A stretch of DNA of 64,000 bases, taken from Alphaproteobacteria bacterium. Its GTDB lineage: Bacteria > Myxococcota_A > UBA796 > GCA-2862545. The stretch lies in the NCBI GenBank assembly GCA_020632875.1, contig JACKET010000003.1:434001-498000 (forward strand), given 5' to 3'. The notes beneath the pieces were generated by a model that saw only the letters and a program-made list of their open reading frames with translations, searched no databases and had not been told where the DNA came from. This document shows, in pieces, positions 1-9,333 of the stretch (within the stretch, counting starts at the first letter, position 1; every line of letters begins with the position of its first letter). The position numbers and the translations under genes were made by a program.

Positions 1-7
1 GGGGCAC

Positions 8-1306
8 TCAGTGGGCGCGAACGCCGTTCGACACGATGCCTGCGCCCTGGATCCCCGTGTACACCGTGGGGTCGAACAGACCGAGCCACGGATCGGACGC
101 CGGCGTCGCGAAGATCTCGGCGTAGAGCCGCTGGTTCAGGCCTTCGAAATCAGCCGTCCAGCCCGTCGCGAACCACTGGTGGATCCGCGCGTGGAGCACG
201 TGCCGGTTCCAGGTGGAGTCCTCCTGGACCGTGCGGGTGAACTTCGCGATCAGCGCGTCCACCGTGGCGGGATCGGCCTCGGGACCGGACGGCTGCTGGG
301 ACCGGATCAGGGCGACGCTGCGCGGGTGGAGGGTGCCCGTGTCGGTCACCACCAGATCCTCGATGCCGAACGTCTCGCCGATGGTGCCGCCACCGAACGT
401 GAACTGGGCGAAAGGCTGCTCTACCCTGCCCTTCCCGATGGCGATCGGGATCGCCATCAGCGCCGGGACCGCGTCGTCGGCGTGGCGCGGCTCGACGGGG
501 TCCCCGATCATCGACGCGAACAGGACCGTGTTCGTCGGGTCGGGGTTCTGCTTCGCGAACTGCACGGCCAGGATGGCCTCGTCCCGGCGGGCCGCGTGGC
601 GGGACGCCAGCAGGGTGGCGCGTTCTTCGGGGCTCGCCTCGATCGCAGCGTGCAGGTCGTGCGCCCAGCCGAGCTCGTCGAGGAAGGCCTCGGGCGTGAG
701 CAGGCCGGGGATCACGTCGAGCGGCCGGCCCTCCGCGTCGAGCACGTAGTGCGCGCTGTTGCCGGTGATGGTGCTGTGGAGCTCGCGTCCGTCGCCGTAC
801 CGGATGGTGATCTGCGGCACTTCGCGCTCGCTCGACCAGTGCAGCACGAAGCCGTCGTCCATCCGCGCCGCCACCTCGGGGCTCGCGTACAGTACGGTGC
901 GAAAGAAGCGGCTGTTGGCGCAGCTCGTGGCCTCCCGCAGATCGCCGAGCATGCGGAGGGACAGGATGGGCTTGCCTTCGGCGCGCGCCTGGGCCTTCGC
1001 GGCTTCGAGGTCGGTGTGCCAGAAGAGCTCGGACCAGCTCGCGTCGCGCTGGGCGGCGACCTGGTCGATGGCGTGGCTCCACTGGTGGTCGGTGGCGCGG
1101 ATGCGGCCGGCGTCCCTGGCTGCGATCAGGGCGTCCAGACCGGGCTCTCCGGCGGCGCGGAGCGCGCGGATGCCGGCGACCTGCTCGCCCGGGTCGTCCG
1201 ACACGGCCTGGCGGATGGCGCGGTGCTGCGGGTCCTCCAGGCTGCCCGCCCAGGCGGCGGTGGCGAGGAGGGCGGTGAGGGCGACGGCGGAAGCGGTGCG
1301 GGTCAT
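8..1306 (-). CDS. Secreted thioredoxin-fold protein
   Basis: 432-residue protein with a clear signal peptide (MTRTASAVALTALLATAAWA, cleavage near residue 20). Residues about 85-160 (SWSELFWHTDLEAAKAQARA, then GKPILSL) have the look of a thioredoxin-like or DUF255-type domain that begins with a Trp-rich helix and 'GKPIL' strand. The usual CxxC is absent; the only nearby Cys is in 'ATSCANSRFF'. The start is supported by a GGAGG seven bases upstream. It stands alone: a long gene-free repeat region lies upstream and the window edge downstream. Probably periplasmic. No specific redox activity can be claimed because the catalytic Cys pair is missing. Confidence 0.85.
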   Translation of the reverse strand: MTRTASAVALTALLATAAWAGSLEDPQHRAIRQAVSDDPGEQVAGIRALRAAGEPGLDALIAARDAGRIRATDHQWSHAIDQVAAQRDASWSELFWHTDLEAAKAQARAEGKPILSLRMLGDLREATSCANSRFFRTVLYASPEVAARMDDGFVLHWSSEREVPQITIRYGDGRELHSTITGNSAHYVLDAEGRPLDVIPGLLTPEAFLDELGWAHDLHAAIEASPEERATLLASRHAARRDEAILAVQFAKQNPDPTNTVLFASMIGDPVEPRHADDAVPALMAIPIAIGKGRVEQPFAQFTFGGGTIGETFGIEDLVVTDTGTLHPRSVALIRSQQPSGPEADPATVDALIAKFTRTVQEDSTWNRHVLHARIHQWFATGWTADFEGLNQRLYAEIFATPASDPWLGLFDPTVYTGIQGAGIVSNGVRAH

Positions 1307-1398
1307 GGGTCCTCCGAGAGATGCCCAGAACGTACGATTCGCCCGTCCTCATCGGGGTAAATGCATGTGCACGGGTCGGTAACGGGAGCGTAAACCCC

Positions 1399-1473
<75 letters not shown>

Positions 1474-1508
1474 GCCCGTGCGCCCGACGGCCTTCGAGCG
1501 TTCCCGGG

Positions 1509-1554
1509 CATCACGCAGATGACGCAGAAGGACGCAGATGACGCAGAAACGAGG
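1509..1554 (+). repeat. 9-mer-based dispersed repeat, copy 1
   Basis: A 46-base unit built from GACGCAGAA/GACGCAGAT-like 9-mers. Its reverse complement occurs at 36715-36760 with a single difference. Flanking bases on both sides also resemble each other in inverted orientation: the 'CGAAG...CGCTCGAAG' side, and CTCACCAGAGCA at 1682-1693 against its complement at 36629-36640. The two sites may therefore be diverged copies of a longer element. Confidence 0.8.
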
Positions 1555-1771
1555 CCATCGCCGGTCGGGCCTCCCCTCTCCCCGGTCGCCGTCGGGAGGG
1601 ATTGAACGGCCAAGGACGCCGAGGTCCACGCGCAGCGTCCGGGCTCGTGAAAGAGGGACTGGAGACGGATTGGGAACGGTGCTCACCAGAGCATGCGGAC
1701 TCCGTGCAGCGAGCCGGACCCGCTGCCCACACCCGCACCCGCGTTCTCTCCCGCCGCCCCCCGGATCGATC

Positions 1772-2018
1772 CGACAGGCACGTCCGCAGGGTCCGGCTTC
1801 CCCACGCCCCGCCAGGACGCTGCAACCCGGGGGAAGCCGGATCCTGGGACTCCGCAAGGCCGCCATAGGCGAGCCGCGCAGCGCGCGCAGCGCGCGAAGT
1901 AAAAGGTAGATCGGACGCCGACACCCGCCATCCCCGTCCTCTACGACGAGCCGGGATCCCGCGGCCGACACCCAAGACACCGCCGTCTCCGACGAGCCGG
2001 GATCCCGCTGTCTCCCAC
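1772..2018 (+). repeat. Dispersed hairpin element, copy A
   Basis: About 245 bases. It opens with ACAGGCACGTCCGCAGG, contains inverted arms TCCGGCTTCCCC (1792-1803) and GGGGAAGCCGGA (1830-1841), then GGCCGCCATAGGCGAGCCGC and a GCGCGC palindromic run, and ends with repeated GACGAGCCGGGATCCCGC. Three more copies in the same orientation lie at 2062, 5665 and 5928. Confidence 0.85.
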
Positions 2019-2061
2019 CGCCGCGCCAGTCCCGCCCTCTCCCGACCGCCCGCGCCGGTCC

Positions 2062-2319
2062 GGACAGGCACGTCCGCAGGGTCCGGCTTCCCCACGCCCC
2101 GCCACGACGCTGGAACCCGGGGGAAGCCGGATCCTGGGACTGCCGGGTCTCCAACCGCAAGGCCGCCATAGGCGAGCCGCGCAGCGCGCTTGCGCGCGAA
2201 GTAAAAGGTAGACCGGACGTTCTCACCCGCCATCCCCGCGGTCTCCGACGAGCCGGGATCCCGCGGCCGACACCCAAGACACCGCTGTCTCCTACGAGCC
2301 GGGATCCCGCTCTCTCCCA
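2062..2319 (+). repeat. Dispersed hairpin element, copy B
   Basis: Nearly identical in order to copy A. The inverted arms are at 2082-2093 and 2120-2131 with the same 12-base stem. It carries an extra TGCCGGGTCTCCAACCGC segment after the stem that copy A lacks and copies C and D have in related form (TGCCGGGTCTGCGAACCGC). Confidence 0.85.
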
Positions 2320-2429
2320 ACCGCCGCGCCGGTCCCGCCCTCTCCCGACGGCCCCGCCGGTCCTGCCACGGCAGCGCGCTCCGCGCGCGAAGCAGGGGTT
2401 ACGTTCGAGGCAGCCCCACCGGAGACACC

Positions 2430-2927
2430 ATGATCTGGCTCTTCCCGCTCGCCCTCGCCGGCGAGCCGCAGTCCATCGAGGTCACGTACACCGCGACCTT
2501 CGAGATGGACCAGCGCGGCGACCAGCTCTGCAACCTCACGCAGCTCTGCGACTGCGCCACGACCTACAAGGGGGCCGGCAAGCTCGTCGAGAAGGCCGAC
2601 GACCACCTCACCTTCCAGGGCACGTGGGCGGTCGAGGCCAACACGTGCTCGGACAAGCTCACCGTGTGGGTCCCGAAGGACGGCGCGGCCTTCCACACGA
2701 TCCGGCGCAGCGGCGACGGGCTCGAGGAGTGGATCGTCCACCGCACGGCGGCCGGCAATGTCCGGTTGAACCAGGGCATGAAGCAGAACGGGCAGTACTG
2801 GATCAACGAGCTCGGCCAGCCGTGGAAGCAGACGTCCTGGGCCATCCACCAGGAAGACGGCACGACGCTCGCGATGGGCGTGAAGCTCGCCGGCCGCCAC
2901 GACCTCGCCATCGCGCTCGGCGAGTAA
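2430..2927 (+). CDS. Small secreted protein of unknown function
   Basis: 165 residues, beginning with a short hydrophobic leader (MIWLFPLALAGEP) that may be a signal peptide cut near residue 11. The rest is soluble and beta-rich, with three Cys in 'LCNLTQLCDC' and a fourth in 'ANTCSDKL'. No family is recognised. An ACCGGAGACACC stretch precedes the ATG. It ends 51 bases before a response-regulator gene, so co-transcription is possible but not shown. Confidence 0.7.
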   Translation: MIWLFPLALAGEPQSIEVTYTATFEMDQRGDQLCNLTQLCDCATTYKGAGKLVEKADDHLTFQGTWAVEANTCSDKLTVWVPKDGAAFHTIRRSGDGLEEWIVHRTAAGNVRLNQGMKQNGQYWINELGQPWKQTSWAIHQEDGTTLAMGVKLAGRHDLAIALGE

Positions 2928-2978
2928 CGAGTCGGTAAACCCGTTGTCGCCGGGCCTGCAGCGCACCATGATCGCTGC

Positions 2979-3665
2979 ATGGCCGACATCCTCGTGATCG
3001 AAGACGAAGAGGCGATCCGGCGCGGGCTCTGCGACCTGCTCGCCTACCACGGGCACAGCCCGACGCCCGTTCCCGACGGGGAGCTCGGCCTGCAGAAGGC
3101 CCTGTCCGGACAGTACGATCTGTGCATCGTCGACGTGATGTTGCCCGGCGTCGACGGGTTCACGATCTGCCGACGCACTCGGGGCGCGCTGCCGGGCCAG
3201 GCCATCCTCATGCTGACCGCACGCAGCCGCGAAGAAGACGTGCTGGAGGGCTTCCGCGCGGGCTGCGACGACTACGTCGCGAAGCCGTTCAGCGTCGCGC
3301 AGCTCATGGCGCGGGTCGACGCCCTCCTCCGGCGGAGCGAGGCGAACCGCCCGCGCACCCTGACCAACGGGCCGCTCGAGATCGACGCCGACAACCTCGA
3401 GATCCGGTGTGGACGCCGCGCCCGCACGGTCACCCGGCGCGACATCGAGGTCCTGCAGTACCTGTGGCAGGAGCGGCACCGCATCGTGCCGCGCAACGAC
3501 CTGCTCCAGGCCGTGTGGGGCTACGCGAAGCCCGAAGCCGTCGAGACCCGCGCAGTCGACATGCACATGGTGAAGCTGCGCCGGAAGCTCGAGGACGTCC
3601 TCGACCGCGAGGTCATCGAGACCATCCGCGGCGCCGGCTACCGCCTGGTCGAGCTCGGCACATGA
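2979..3665 (+). CDS. OmpR-family response regulator
   Basis: 228 residues. The receiver domain (about 1-118) has the acidic pair E8/D9, phosphoacceptor D52 in 'CIVDVMLPG', T80 and K102 in 'YVAKPF'. A winged-helix OmpR/PhoB DNA-binding domain follows (about 128-226), ending with the usual 'VIETIRGAGYRLV'. The stop overlaps the start of the kinase gene by four bases (ATGA), so the two form a coupled two-component system. Its target genes are not apparent from context. Confidence 0.95.
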   Translation: MADILVIEDEEAIRRGLCDLLAYHGHSPTPVPDGELGLQKALSGQYDLCIVDVMLPGVDGFTICRRTRGALPGQAILMLTARSREEDVLEGFRAGCDDYVAKPFSVAQLMARVDALLRRSEANRPRTLTNGPLEIDADNLEIRCGRRARTVTRRDIEVLQYLWQERHRIVPRNDLLQAVWGYAKPEAVETRAVDMHMVKLRRKLEDVLDREVIETIRGAGYRLVELGT

Positions 3666-5530
3666 CGCGCGAGCGGCTGCTCCTGCTCGCGGTGGGGCTC
3701 GCGATGGTGGGGCTGCTCGGAGCCCTGCTGGACCGGGCGCTTCGGACGGTCGAGCGCGAGGAGGCCCTGCGGCACGCGATGATCGCGGACCGCGTCTTCG
3801 ACGAGCTCGAGCGGGGCCTGCAGGAGCTGGTGGATCGCGAGGAAGCCCGTCCCTTCCTGCACTACAGCTACGCCTACGTGCCCGACAACGACGCGGGGCC
3901 CGTGGGGGTGAGCCGGTCGCCGCTCGCCGAGCTGCCGGAGGGCGAGCTGGTCGGGTACTTCCAGATCAGCCCGGACGGCTCGCTCTCCACGCCGTACCGG
4001 CCGGCCACCGGGAGCACGGTCAACCCGTCCGAGGTGGTCGATCGCATCGAGGCGCGCCTCGCGACCGCGACGGCCGGGCTCGCGGAGCTGGCCCGCAAGG
4101 CACCCGACCGGTCGGACCGCGACGAGGCAGCGAAGAAGGCGCGCGCCGAGGCCGAGCGCGAGCAGGCCGAGAAGCGCCGCAAGCAGCGGAAGCCCGCGCC
4201 CGCGCCCGTCCCGCGGCCGGTCCCGACGCCCGACGCCACGCTGGGCTCGCTGAACCGCGGCCTGAACACGTCCACCGCGCGGGTCTCGAAGACCGAGACC
4301 GTCCCGCTGCTCCAGGCCGGGAACTTCGTGAGCAACAGCGCTCCCGAGGACTTCCTCCAGGTCCAGACGGCCGTGCAGGCCACGCTCGACAACGCGAATC
4401 CCGGCACGCCCCCGCGTCCCCAGCAGGCCACGATGGACGCCGACATCGCGTCGCTGCCGGCTCGGAGCGAGGTCGAGGTGCTCGTCGAGCCGTTCGCCGT
4501 CGATGCGCGCGACGCGGAGCTCGTGCTCTACCGCACCGTGCTGCTCGGGCAGAACCGGTGGGTGCAGGGCCTGGTGCTCGACCGGGCCGGGCTCCTGGAG
4601 CGGCTCGAGGGCCGCGTGCTCACGGACGAGCTCGCGTCCGTCGCCACGCTCTCGTGGGCGGGCGACGGGCCGTATCACCACACGTTCCGCACGCCGTTCG
4701 ACAGCCTCGCGGTCGGGCTCGACCTCGCGGGGTTGCCGGCGCGCCAGTCCACCCGGCCGTTCTGGATGCTGGCGCTCGTCCTGCTCGCGGTGGTCGGCAT
4801 CGCAGCGGCCCTGGCGTCGCGCTGGCTCGCGGAGACCGCGCTGCTCGCCCGTCAGCGCGCGGACTTCGTCGCGGCCGTGTCCCACGAGCTGCGCTCCCCG
4901 CTCACGTCGATCCGCATGTACAGCGAGATGCTCGAGCACGGCATGGTCCCCGGCGAGGACACGAAGCTCGGGTACTACCGCACGATCCGCCAGGAGTCCG
5001 AGCGCCTCTCGCGGCTCGTGGAGGACGTCCTGGCCTTCTCGAAGCTCGAGCGCGGGCAGGACCGCGCGGGCACCGCGGGGAAGCTCGGCGAGGTCGTGGA
5101 CGAGGTGGGGCGCCTGTTCCGCCCGATCACCGAGCGGGACGGGTTCGATCTCGAGGTCCGGGTGCAGGCCGACGCGCGCGACCTCGCGGTGTCCGACCGC
5201 GACGCGCTCGTGCAGGTCCTCACGAACCTCGTCGACAACGCGCTGAAGTTCTCGCGCGACCGCGAGGTGCGGCGGGTCGCGGTCTCCGCGCAGCGCAGCG
5301 ACGCCGGCGTCGAGCTGGCCGTGCGCGACAGCGGGCCGGGCGTCGATCCGTCCTTCCTGCCGCGCATCTTCGACGCCTTCACGCGCGGCGAGGCCGAGCT
5401 CACCCGGAAGACGAAGGGCACCGGCATCGGGCTCGCGCTGGTACGGGGGCTGGTCGCGGAGCTCGGCGGCCAGGTCCGGGCGCACAACCTGGCGGACGGC
5501 TTCGAGGTGGTCGTGTCGTTGCCGGCGTAG
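3662..5530 (+). CDS. Membrane sensor histidine kinase
   Basis: 622 residues, partner of the preceding regulator, whose stop codon it overlaps. The first membrane helix is at about 5-24 and the second at about 366-388. Between them is a large periplasmic sensor with a Lys/Glu-rich coiled segment and a Pro-rich linker (about 150-190), which is unusual for a sensor. The cytoplasmic part has HisKA with H408 in 'AAVSHELRSPLTSIRMY', then HATPase_c with 'NLVDNALKFS', 'DSGPGV' and 'GTGIGLALV'. The ATG at 3662 was chosen over upstream in-frame codons because of the overlap and because it places a membrane helix first. Confidence 0.93.
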   Translation: MTRERLLLLAVGLAMVGLLGALLDRALRTVEREEALRHAMIADRVFDELERGLQELVDREEARPFLHYSYAYVPDNDAGPVGVSRSPLAELPEGELVGYFQISPDGSLSTPYRPATGSTVNPSEVVDRIEARLATATAGLAELARKAPDRSDRDEAAKKARAEAEREQAEKRRKQRKPAPAPVPRPVPTPDATLGSLNRGLNTSTARVSKTETVPLLQAGNFVSNSAPEDFLQVQTAVQATLDNANPGTPPRPQQATMDADIASLPARSEVEVLVEPFAVDARDAELVLYRTVLLGQNRWVQGLVLDRAGLLERLEGRVLTDELASVATLSWAGDGPYHHTFRTPFDSLAVGLDLAGLPARQSTRPFWMLALVLLAVVGIAAALASRWLAETALLARQRADFVAAVSHELRSPLTSIRMYSEMLEHGMVPGEDTKLGYYRTIRQESERLSRLVEDVLAFSKLERGQDRAGTAGKLGEVVDEVGRLFRPITERDGFDLEVRVQADARDLAVSDRDALVQVLTNLVDNALKFSRDREVRRVAVSAQRSDAGVELAVRDSGPGVDPSFLPRIFDAFTRGEAELTRKTKGTGIGLALVRGLVAELGGQVRAHNLADGFEVVVSLPA

Positions 5531-5551
5531 CGGCGTTGGATGTCGGGTGGC

Positions 5552-5590
5552 GGGTTTGGGTGTTGGGTGTTGGGTGTTGGTGTTGGGTGT
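5552..5590. repeat. Imperfect heptamer run, GGGTGTT type
   Basis: A short run of TGGGTGT/TGTTGGG heptamers right after the histidine kinase stop. The unit has the same length as, but a different sequence from, the CCACGGT array 23 bases further on. Confidence 0.75.
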
Positions 5591-5612
5591 CCGGACCGGC
5601 GGGGCGGTCGGC

Positions 5613-5664
<52 letters not shown>

Positions 5665-5890
5665 ACAGGCACGTCCGCAGGGTCCGGTTCCCCATCGCCC
5701 CGCCGCAGGTGCCCGAACCGCATGGGGAACCGGATCCTGGGACTGCCGGGTCTGCGAACCGCAAGGCCGCCATAGGCGAGCCGCGCAGCGCGCTCCGCGC
5801 GCGAAGTAAAGGGTAGACCGGACGTTCTCACCCGCCGTCCCCGCCGTCTACCACGAGCCGGGATCCCGCGGCGGACACCCGCAATACCGC
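5665..5890 (+). repeat. Dispersed hairpin element, copy C
   Basis: Same order of blocks as copies A and B. The stem arms are TCCGGTTCCCC (5683-5693) and GGGGAACCGGA (5724-5734). Both arms lack one base relative to copies A/B, in the mirrored position, so pairing is kept. Confidence 0.85.
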
Positions 5891-5927
5891 CTCCTCGGCC
5901 CCGACCACCCAACACCGTCCACGGTCC

Positions 5928-6085
5928 GGACAGGCACGTCCGCAGGGTCCGGTTCCCCATCGCCCCGCCACAGATGCCCGAACCCCATGGGGAACCGGAT
6001 CCTGGGACTGCCGGGTCTGCGAACCGCAAGGCCGCCATAGGCGAGCCGCGCAGCGCGCTCCGCGCGCGAAGCAAAGGGTAGACCG
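5928..6085 (+). repeat. Dispersed hairpin element, copy D (3' shortened)
   Basis: Stem arms at 5948-5958 and 5989-5999, identical to those of copy C. The copy ends about 17 bases before the ATG of the SRPBCC gene, so its 3' part has been lost or replaced by that gene's leader. Confidence 0.85.
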
Positions 6086-6101
6086 TGGTAGAACCGCACC
6101 C

Positions 6102-6974
6102 ATGAAGCGTGCGCTCCTGTCGGTCGCAGTCCTGACGCTCGTGGCCGTGCTCGGCCTCGGTGCGCTCGATGCACTCCTCGACCACCACTACCGGGTGACC
6201 CGCGAGGTCGTGGTCCCGGCGCCCGTGGCGGTGGTGTGGCCGCTCGTCACCGACCTCCCGCAGACCGAGCAGTGGTCGCCGTTCCTCGCGGCGGAGCCGA
6301 GCTTCCGGCACACGTACGGCCCCGAGACGTCCGGCGTGGGCGCGTCGTACGTGTGGACCGGCGACCCCGGCTGGGGGCGCTACGAGGTCCTCGAGGTCGA
6401 GCCGGAGGCGAAGCAGGTCGCGCACCTGTTCTCACCGGGCATGGGCGACACGACGGAGACGTGGACGTTCGCCGAAGACCCCGCGGGCACGCGGGTCTCG
6501 TGGACGTTCGAGGGCACGGCGGCGGGCGTGGGCAGCGGGTTCGTCGCGACGTTCATGGATCGCCTGCTCGGCCCGATGTTCGACGACGGGCTCGCCCGCC
6601 TCGCCACGGCCGCCGAGAAGGCACGAGACGCGGAGAAGCCGGCGATGCAGTTCGATCAGTACGCGTTCGTCCTGCTGAAGCAGGGCCCGAAGTGGTCGGC
6701 CGACGACACCGACGAGAACCGGGCGCTGCAGATGGCCCACCTCGAGTACCTGGCCTCGATGGAGGCCGCCGGGAAGATGAAGATGGCGGGGCCCTTCTCC
6801 GACCAGCAGGACGAGTCGCTCCGCGGGCTGTGCATCTACGCGACCGATCTCGACGAGGCGCGAGCGCTGGCGTCCGCGGATCCGCGCGTCCAGGCGGGCC
6901 AGCTCGTGGTCGAGGTCATGACGCTCTGGACGCGCCACGAGGCGCTGGCGTTCCCCCGCGTCGACGGCCGATGA
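6102..6974 (+). CDS. SRPBCC-YCII fusion protein
   Basis: 290 residues. After a membrane anchor or signal (about 1-25, LLSVAVLTLVAVLGLGAL) comes an SRPBCC/polyketide-cyclase-like domain (about 32-180: 'VVVPAPVAVVWPLVTD', 'WSPF', 'ETWTF'). The C-terminal 95 residues are a YCII-type domain ('MQFDQYAFVLL', 'MAGPFSDQQDESLRGLCIYA'). Both are small-ligand alpha/beta folds and the ligand is unknown. Fusion of the two, with an N-terminal anchor, is uncommon. The gene starts right after hairpin-element copy D. Confidence 0.85.
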   Translation: MKRALLSVAVLTLVAVLGLGALDALLDHHYRVTREVVVPAPVAVVWPLVTDLPQTEQWSPFLAAEPSFRHTYGPETSGVGASYVWTGDPGWGRYEVLEVEPEAKQVAHLFSPGMGDTTETWTFAEDPAGTRVSWTFEGTAAGVGSGFVATFMDRLLGPMFDDGLARLATAAEKARDAEKPAMQFDQYAFVLLKQGPKWSADDTDENRALQMAHLEYLASMEAAGKMKMAGPFSDQQDESLRGLCIYATDLDEARALASADPRVQAGQLVVEVMTLWTRHEALAFPRVDGR

Positions 6975-7028
6975 AACCGATCCCCGCTTTCGCCCGTAGA
7001 CGGGTGTAGCATCCGCGGCGGAGGTCCC

Positions 7029-9254
7029 TTGGCGGTTCCGGACATTGCGAAGATCTCGTTCGAGTTCAGCCCGAAGCTCGGCATCCGCGAGCTCCCCCAG
7101 CTCGACGGCAAGCATCAGTCGAACGTGCCCGGGCTGTACGTCGTGGGCGACCTGGCCGACGCGCCGATCATCAAGGTCGCGCTGAACCAGGGCTACGAAG
7201 TCGCTTCGACCGTCTGCGCCGAGCTCGGCGCGCCGTCGAGCGACCCCGACCTGCTCGACGTCGTGATCGTCGGCGCCGGGCCCGCCGGCATCGGCGCCGC
7301 GCTGGCCCTGCAGGAGAAGGGCTACCGCTACGTGCTGCTCGAGAAGGAGCGGCCCTTCAACACGATCCAGAACTTCCCCAAGGCGAAGCTCATCTTCAGC
7401 GAGCCGCGCACGCTCGAGAACAAGGGCTCCTTCTGGTTCGAGGACGCCACGAAGGAAGAGCTCGTCGACCGGTGGGGCGAGGCGCTCGAGTCGCGCCAGC
7501 TCGTGCTGCACCAGCCCGAAGAGGTGGTCGACATCCCGAAGAACGGCGGGGTGTTCGAGGTCCGCACGAAGGTCGGCGCGGGCGGGCTGATGGGCGAGTA
7601 CACCCGTCACGGCGGGGCGCACGACGCGTCGGCCGGCGCGCAGAACACGTACCGGGCGAAGCGCATCATCCTCGCCATCGGGCGGCGCGCCGACGTGAAC
7701 CGGCTCGACATCCCGGGCGAAGAGCTCGACAAGGTCGCGTACGTGCTGCGCGACCCCGACCTGCACAAGGGCCGCAAGGTCCTCGTGGTGGGCGGCGGCG
7801 ACTCGGCGGTCGAGGCGGCCATCGCGTGTGCCGAGTCCGGCGCCGAGGTGACGATCAGCTACCGGCAGAACGGCTTCCACCGCGCGAAGGCCGGCAACCA
7901 GGAGAAGATCGGCAAGCTCATCGAAGCGGGCCGCATCCGCGCCGAGCTGGGCACCGCGCCCGTCGAGATCACCGAAGACAGCGTGAAGCTGAAGCGTGGC
8001 GACACGGTGGTCGACATCCCGAACGACGACGTGATGGTGTTCATCGGCACGAAGCTCGCGAAGGGCTTCCTGCAGCGCGTCGGCATCCGCATGGCCGGCG
8101 AGATGACGCTCCAGCGCGGCGCGTGGATCGCCACCTTCATGGTGCTGACCTACCTGTTCTACCTGATGAAGGGCGGGATGAAGGGCGACCACCCGAAGTG
8201 GGACTTCTGGCCCATGGGCACGGGCCAGCCGCTCGAGTTCGTGCACCACCTGCTCCAGCTCGACCTCGGGTTCCGCTCGATCGACGGGGCCTTCTGGGGC
8301 ACCGCGTTCTACTCGCTGCTCATCACGGTGTTCGGGATCCGGGCGTACATGCGGTACCCGAGCCCGACCCAGAAGAAGCGGTACATGAGCCTGATCGGCT
8401 TCCAGCTGCTGTTCCTCTTCGGGATCCCCGAGATCATCGCGCCGCTCGTGATCAAGGGCAGCCCGTTCGTCGCCGACCTGTTCGGGGGCGACCGCGGCTG
8501 GCGGTTCTACGGCATCTCCGTGCCGTGGCCCCTCAACATCTGGGCGCTGATCGACGGGCAGTACTGGCCCACGGTCAGCGAGAGCTCGCCGTTCTCGCAG
8601 ACCACCGTGGCCATCGGATGGATCCTGGTGGGTGCGTTCGTCTCGTTCGTGCTGATGCCGCTGTTCGTGTGGCGGAACAACGAGAAGTTCTGCAGCTACC
8701 TGTGCGGCTGTGGCGGGCTCGCCGAGACGGTCGGTGACTTCTGGCGCCACCTCGCGCCGCGCGGCCGGACCGCCGTCCAGGCCGAGTGGATGGGGCGGAT
8801 CGTGTTCCTCGCCGCCATCCCGGTCACCCTGCTCATCCTGAACGACGCGTGGGGTTTCTTCGCGAAGGACGCGCTCTACAGCACGAAGGCCTTCGCCGAG
8901 CACTGGTACGGCCTGATGGTCGACTTCTGGCTCGCTTCCGTCATCGGCGTCGCGTTCTACCCGTACCTCGGGAACCGCGTGTGGTGCCGATTCTTCTGCC
9001 CGCTCCGGGCGTACATGGAGATGCTGTCGAAGTACATCGGCCGCCTCGCCATCCACGCGAACGACAAGTGCATCGGATGCGGCGAGTGCACGCGGTTCTG
9101 CCAGATGGGCATCCCGGTGCAGGAGTTCGCCCAGAAGAAGGAGGCCTTCGACAACCAGACCTCCGCCTGCATCCAGTGCGGCATCTGCGTCGAGGTCTGC
9201 CCCATGGAGGTGCTGGAGCTGCGCCCGAAGGAGCCCGTGAAGCTCGCGGGTTGA
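7029..9254 (+). CDS. Flavin oxidoreductase fused to membrane polyferredoxin
   Basis: 741 residues from a TTG start preceded by GGAGG. Residues 34-60 (VPGLYVVGDLADAP...) match the FAD-closing motif normally found at the C-terminus of thioredoxin-reductase-like proteins. The FAD dinucleotide motif VGAGPAG (81-87) and the NAD(P)H motif GGGDSA (255-260) follow. After 'VMVFIGTKLAKGF' come about six membrane helices (about 360-655), with 'CSYLCGCGG' and 'CRFFCP', then two 4Fe-4S clusters ('CIGCGECTRFC' and 'CIQCGICVEVCP'). The membrane part resembles NapH/CcoG-type polyferredoxins. Likely passes NAD(P)H electrons into or across the membrane; the acceptor is unknown. No redox CxxC of thioredoxin reductase is present. 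Confidence 0.88.
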   Translation: MAVPDIAKISFEFSPKLGIRELPQLDGKHQSNVPGLYVVGDLADAPIIKVALNQGYEVASTVCAELGAPSSDPDLLDVVIVGAGPAGIGAALALQEKGYRYVLLEKERPFNTIQNFPKAKLIFSEPRTLENKGSFWFEDATKEELVDRWGEALESRQLVLHQPEEVVDIPKNGGVFEVRTKVGAGGLMGEYTRHGGAHDASAGAQNTYRAKRIILAIGRRADVNRLDIPGEELDKVAYVLRDPDLHKGRKVLVVGGGDSAVEAAIACAESGAEVTISYRQNGFHRAKAGNQEKIGKLIEAGRIRAELGTAPVEITEDSVKLKRGDTVVDIPNDDVMVFIGTKLAKGFLQRVGIRMAGEMTLQRGAWIATFMVLTYLFYLMKGGMKGDHPKWDFWPMGTGQPLEFVHHLLQLDLGFRSIDGAFWGTAFYSLLITVFGIRAYMRYPSPTQKKRYMSLIGFQLLFLFGIPEIIAPLVIKGSPFVADLFGGDRGWRFYGISVPWPLNIWALIDGQYWPTVSESSPFSQTTVAIGWILVGAFVSFVLMPLFVWRNNEKFCSYLCGCGGLAETVGDFWRHLAPRGRTAVQAEWMGRIVFLAAIPVTLLILNDAWGFFAKDALYSTKAFAEHWYGLMVDFWLASVIGVAFYPYLGNRVWCRFFCPLRAYMEMLSKYIGRLAIHANDKCIGCGECTRFCQMGIPVQEFAQKKEAFDNQTSACIQCGICVEVCPMEVLELRPKEPVKLAG

Positions 9255-9333
9255 ACCCCGATCCTCCGAAAGGCCCGTGCGGGTCGGCGCCGCGCATGCG
9301 ATCGTGATGCACTCCTCCTCCTCGGGAGATGCC

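Noticed and set aside
11..1360. Long plus-strand open frame opposite the thioredoxin-fold gene
   Set aside because: Arg/Val/Gly-rich mirror of the real gene. Long antisense frames are expected in G+C-rich DNA; no domain and no ribosome site.
3122..3661. Extending the histidine kinase start upstream into the response regulator
   Set aside because: It would overlap the regulator by about 540 bases in another frame with Arg-rich sequence. The ATG at 3662 overlaps the regulator stop in the usual coupled way.
9277..9333. GTG 9277 as start of the hypothetical protein
   Set aside because: The ATG at 9334 has a proper GGGAG site; the extra 19 residues look like leader DNA.
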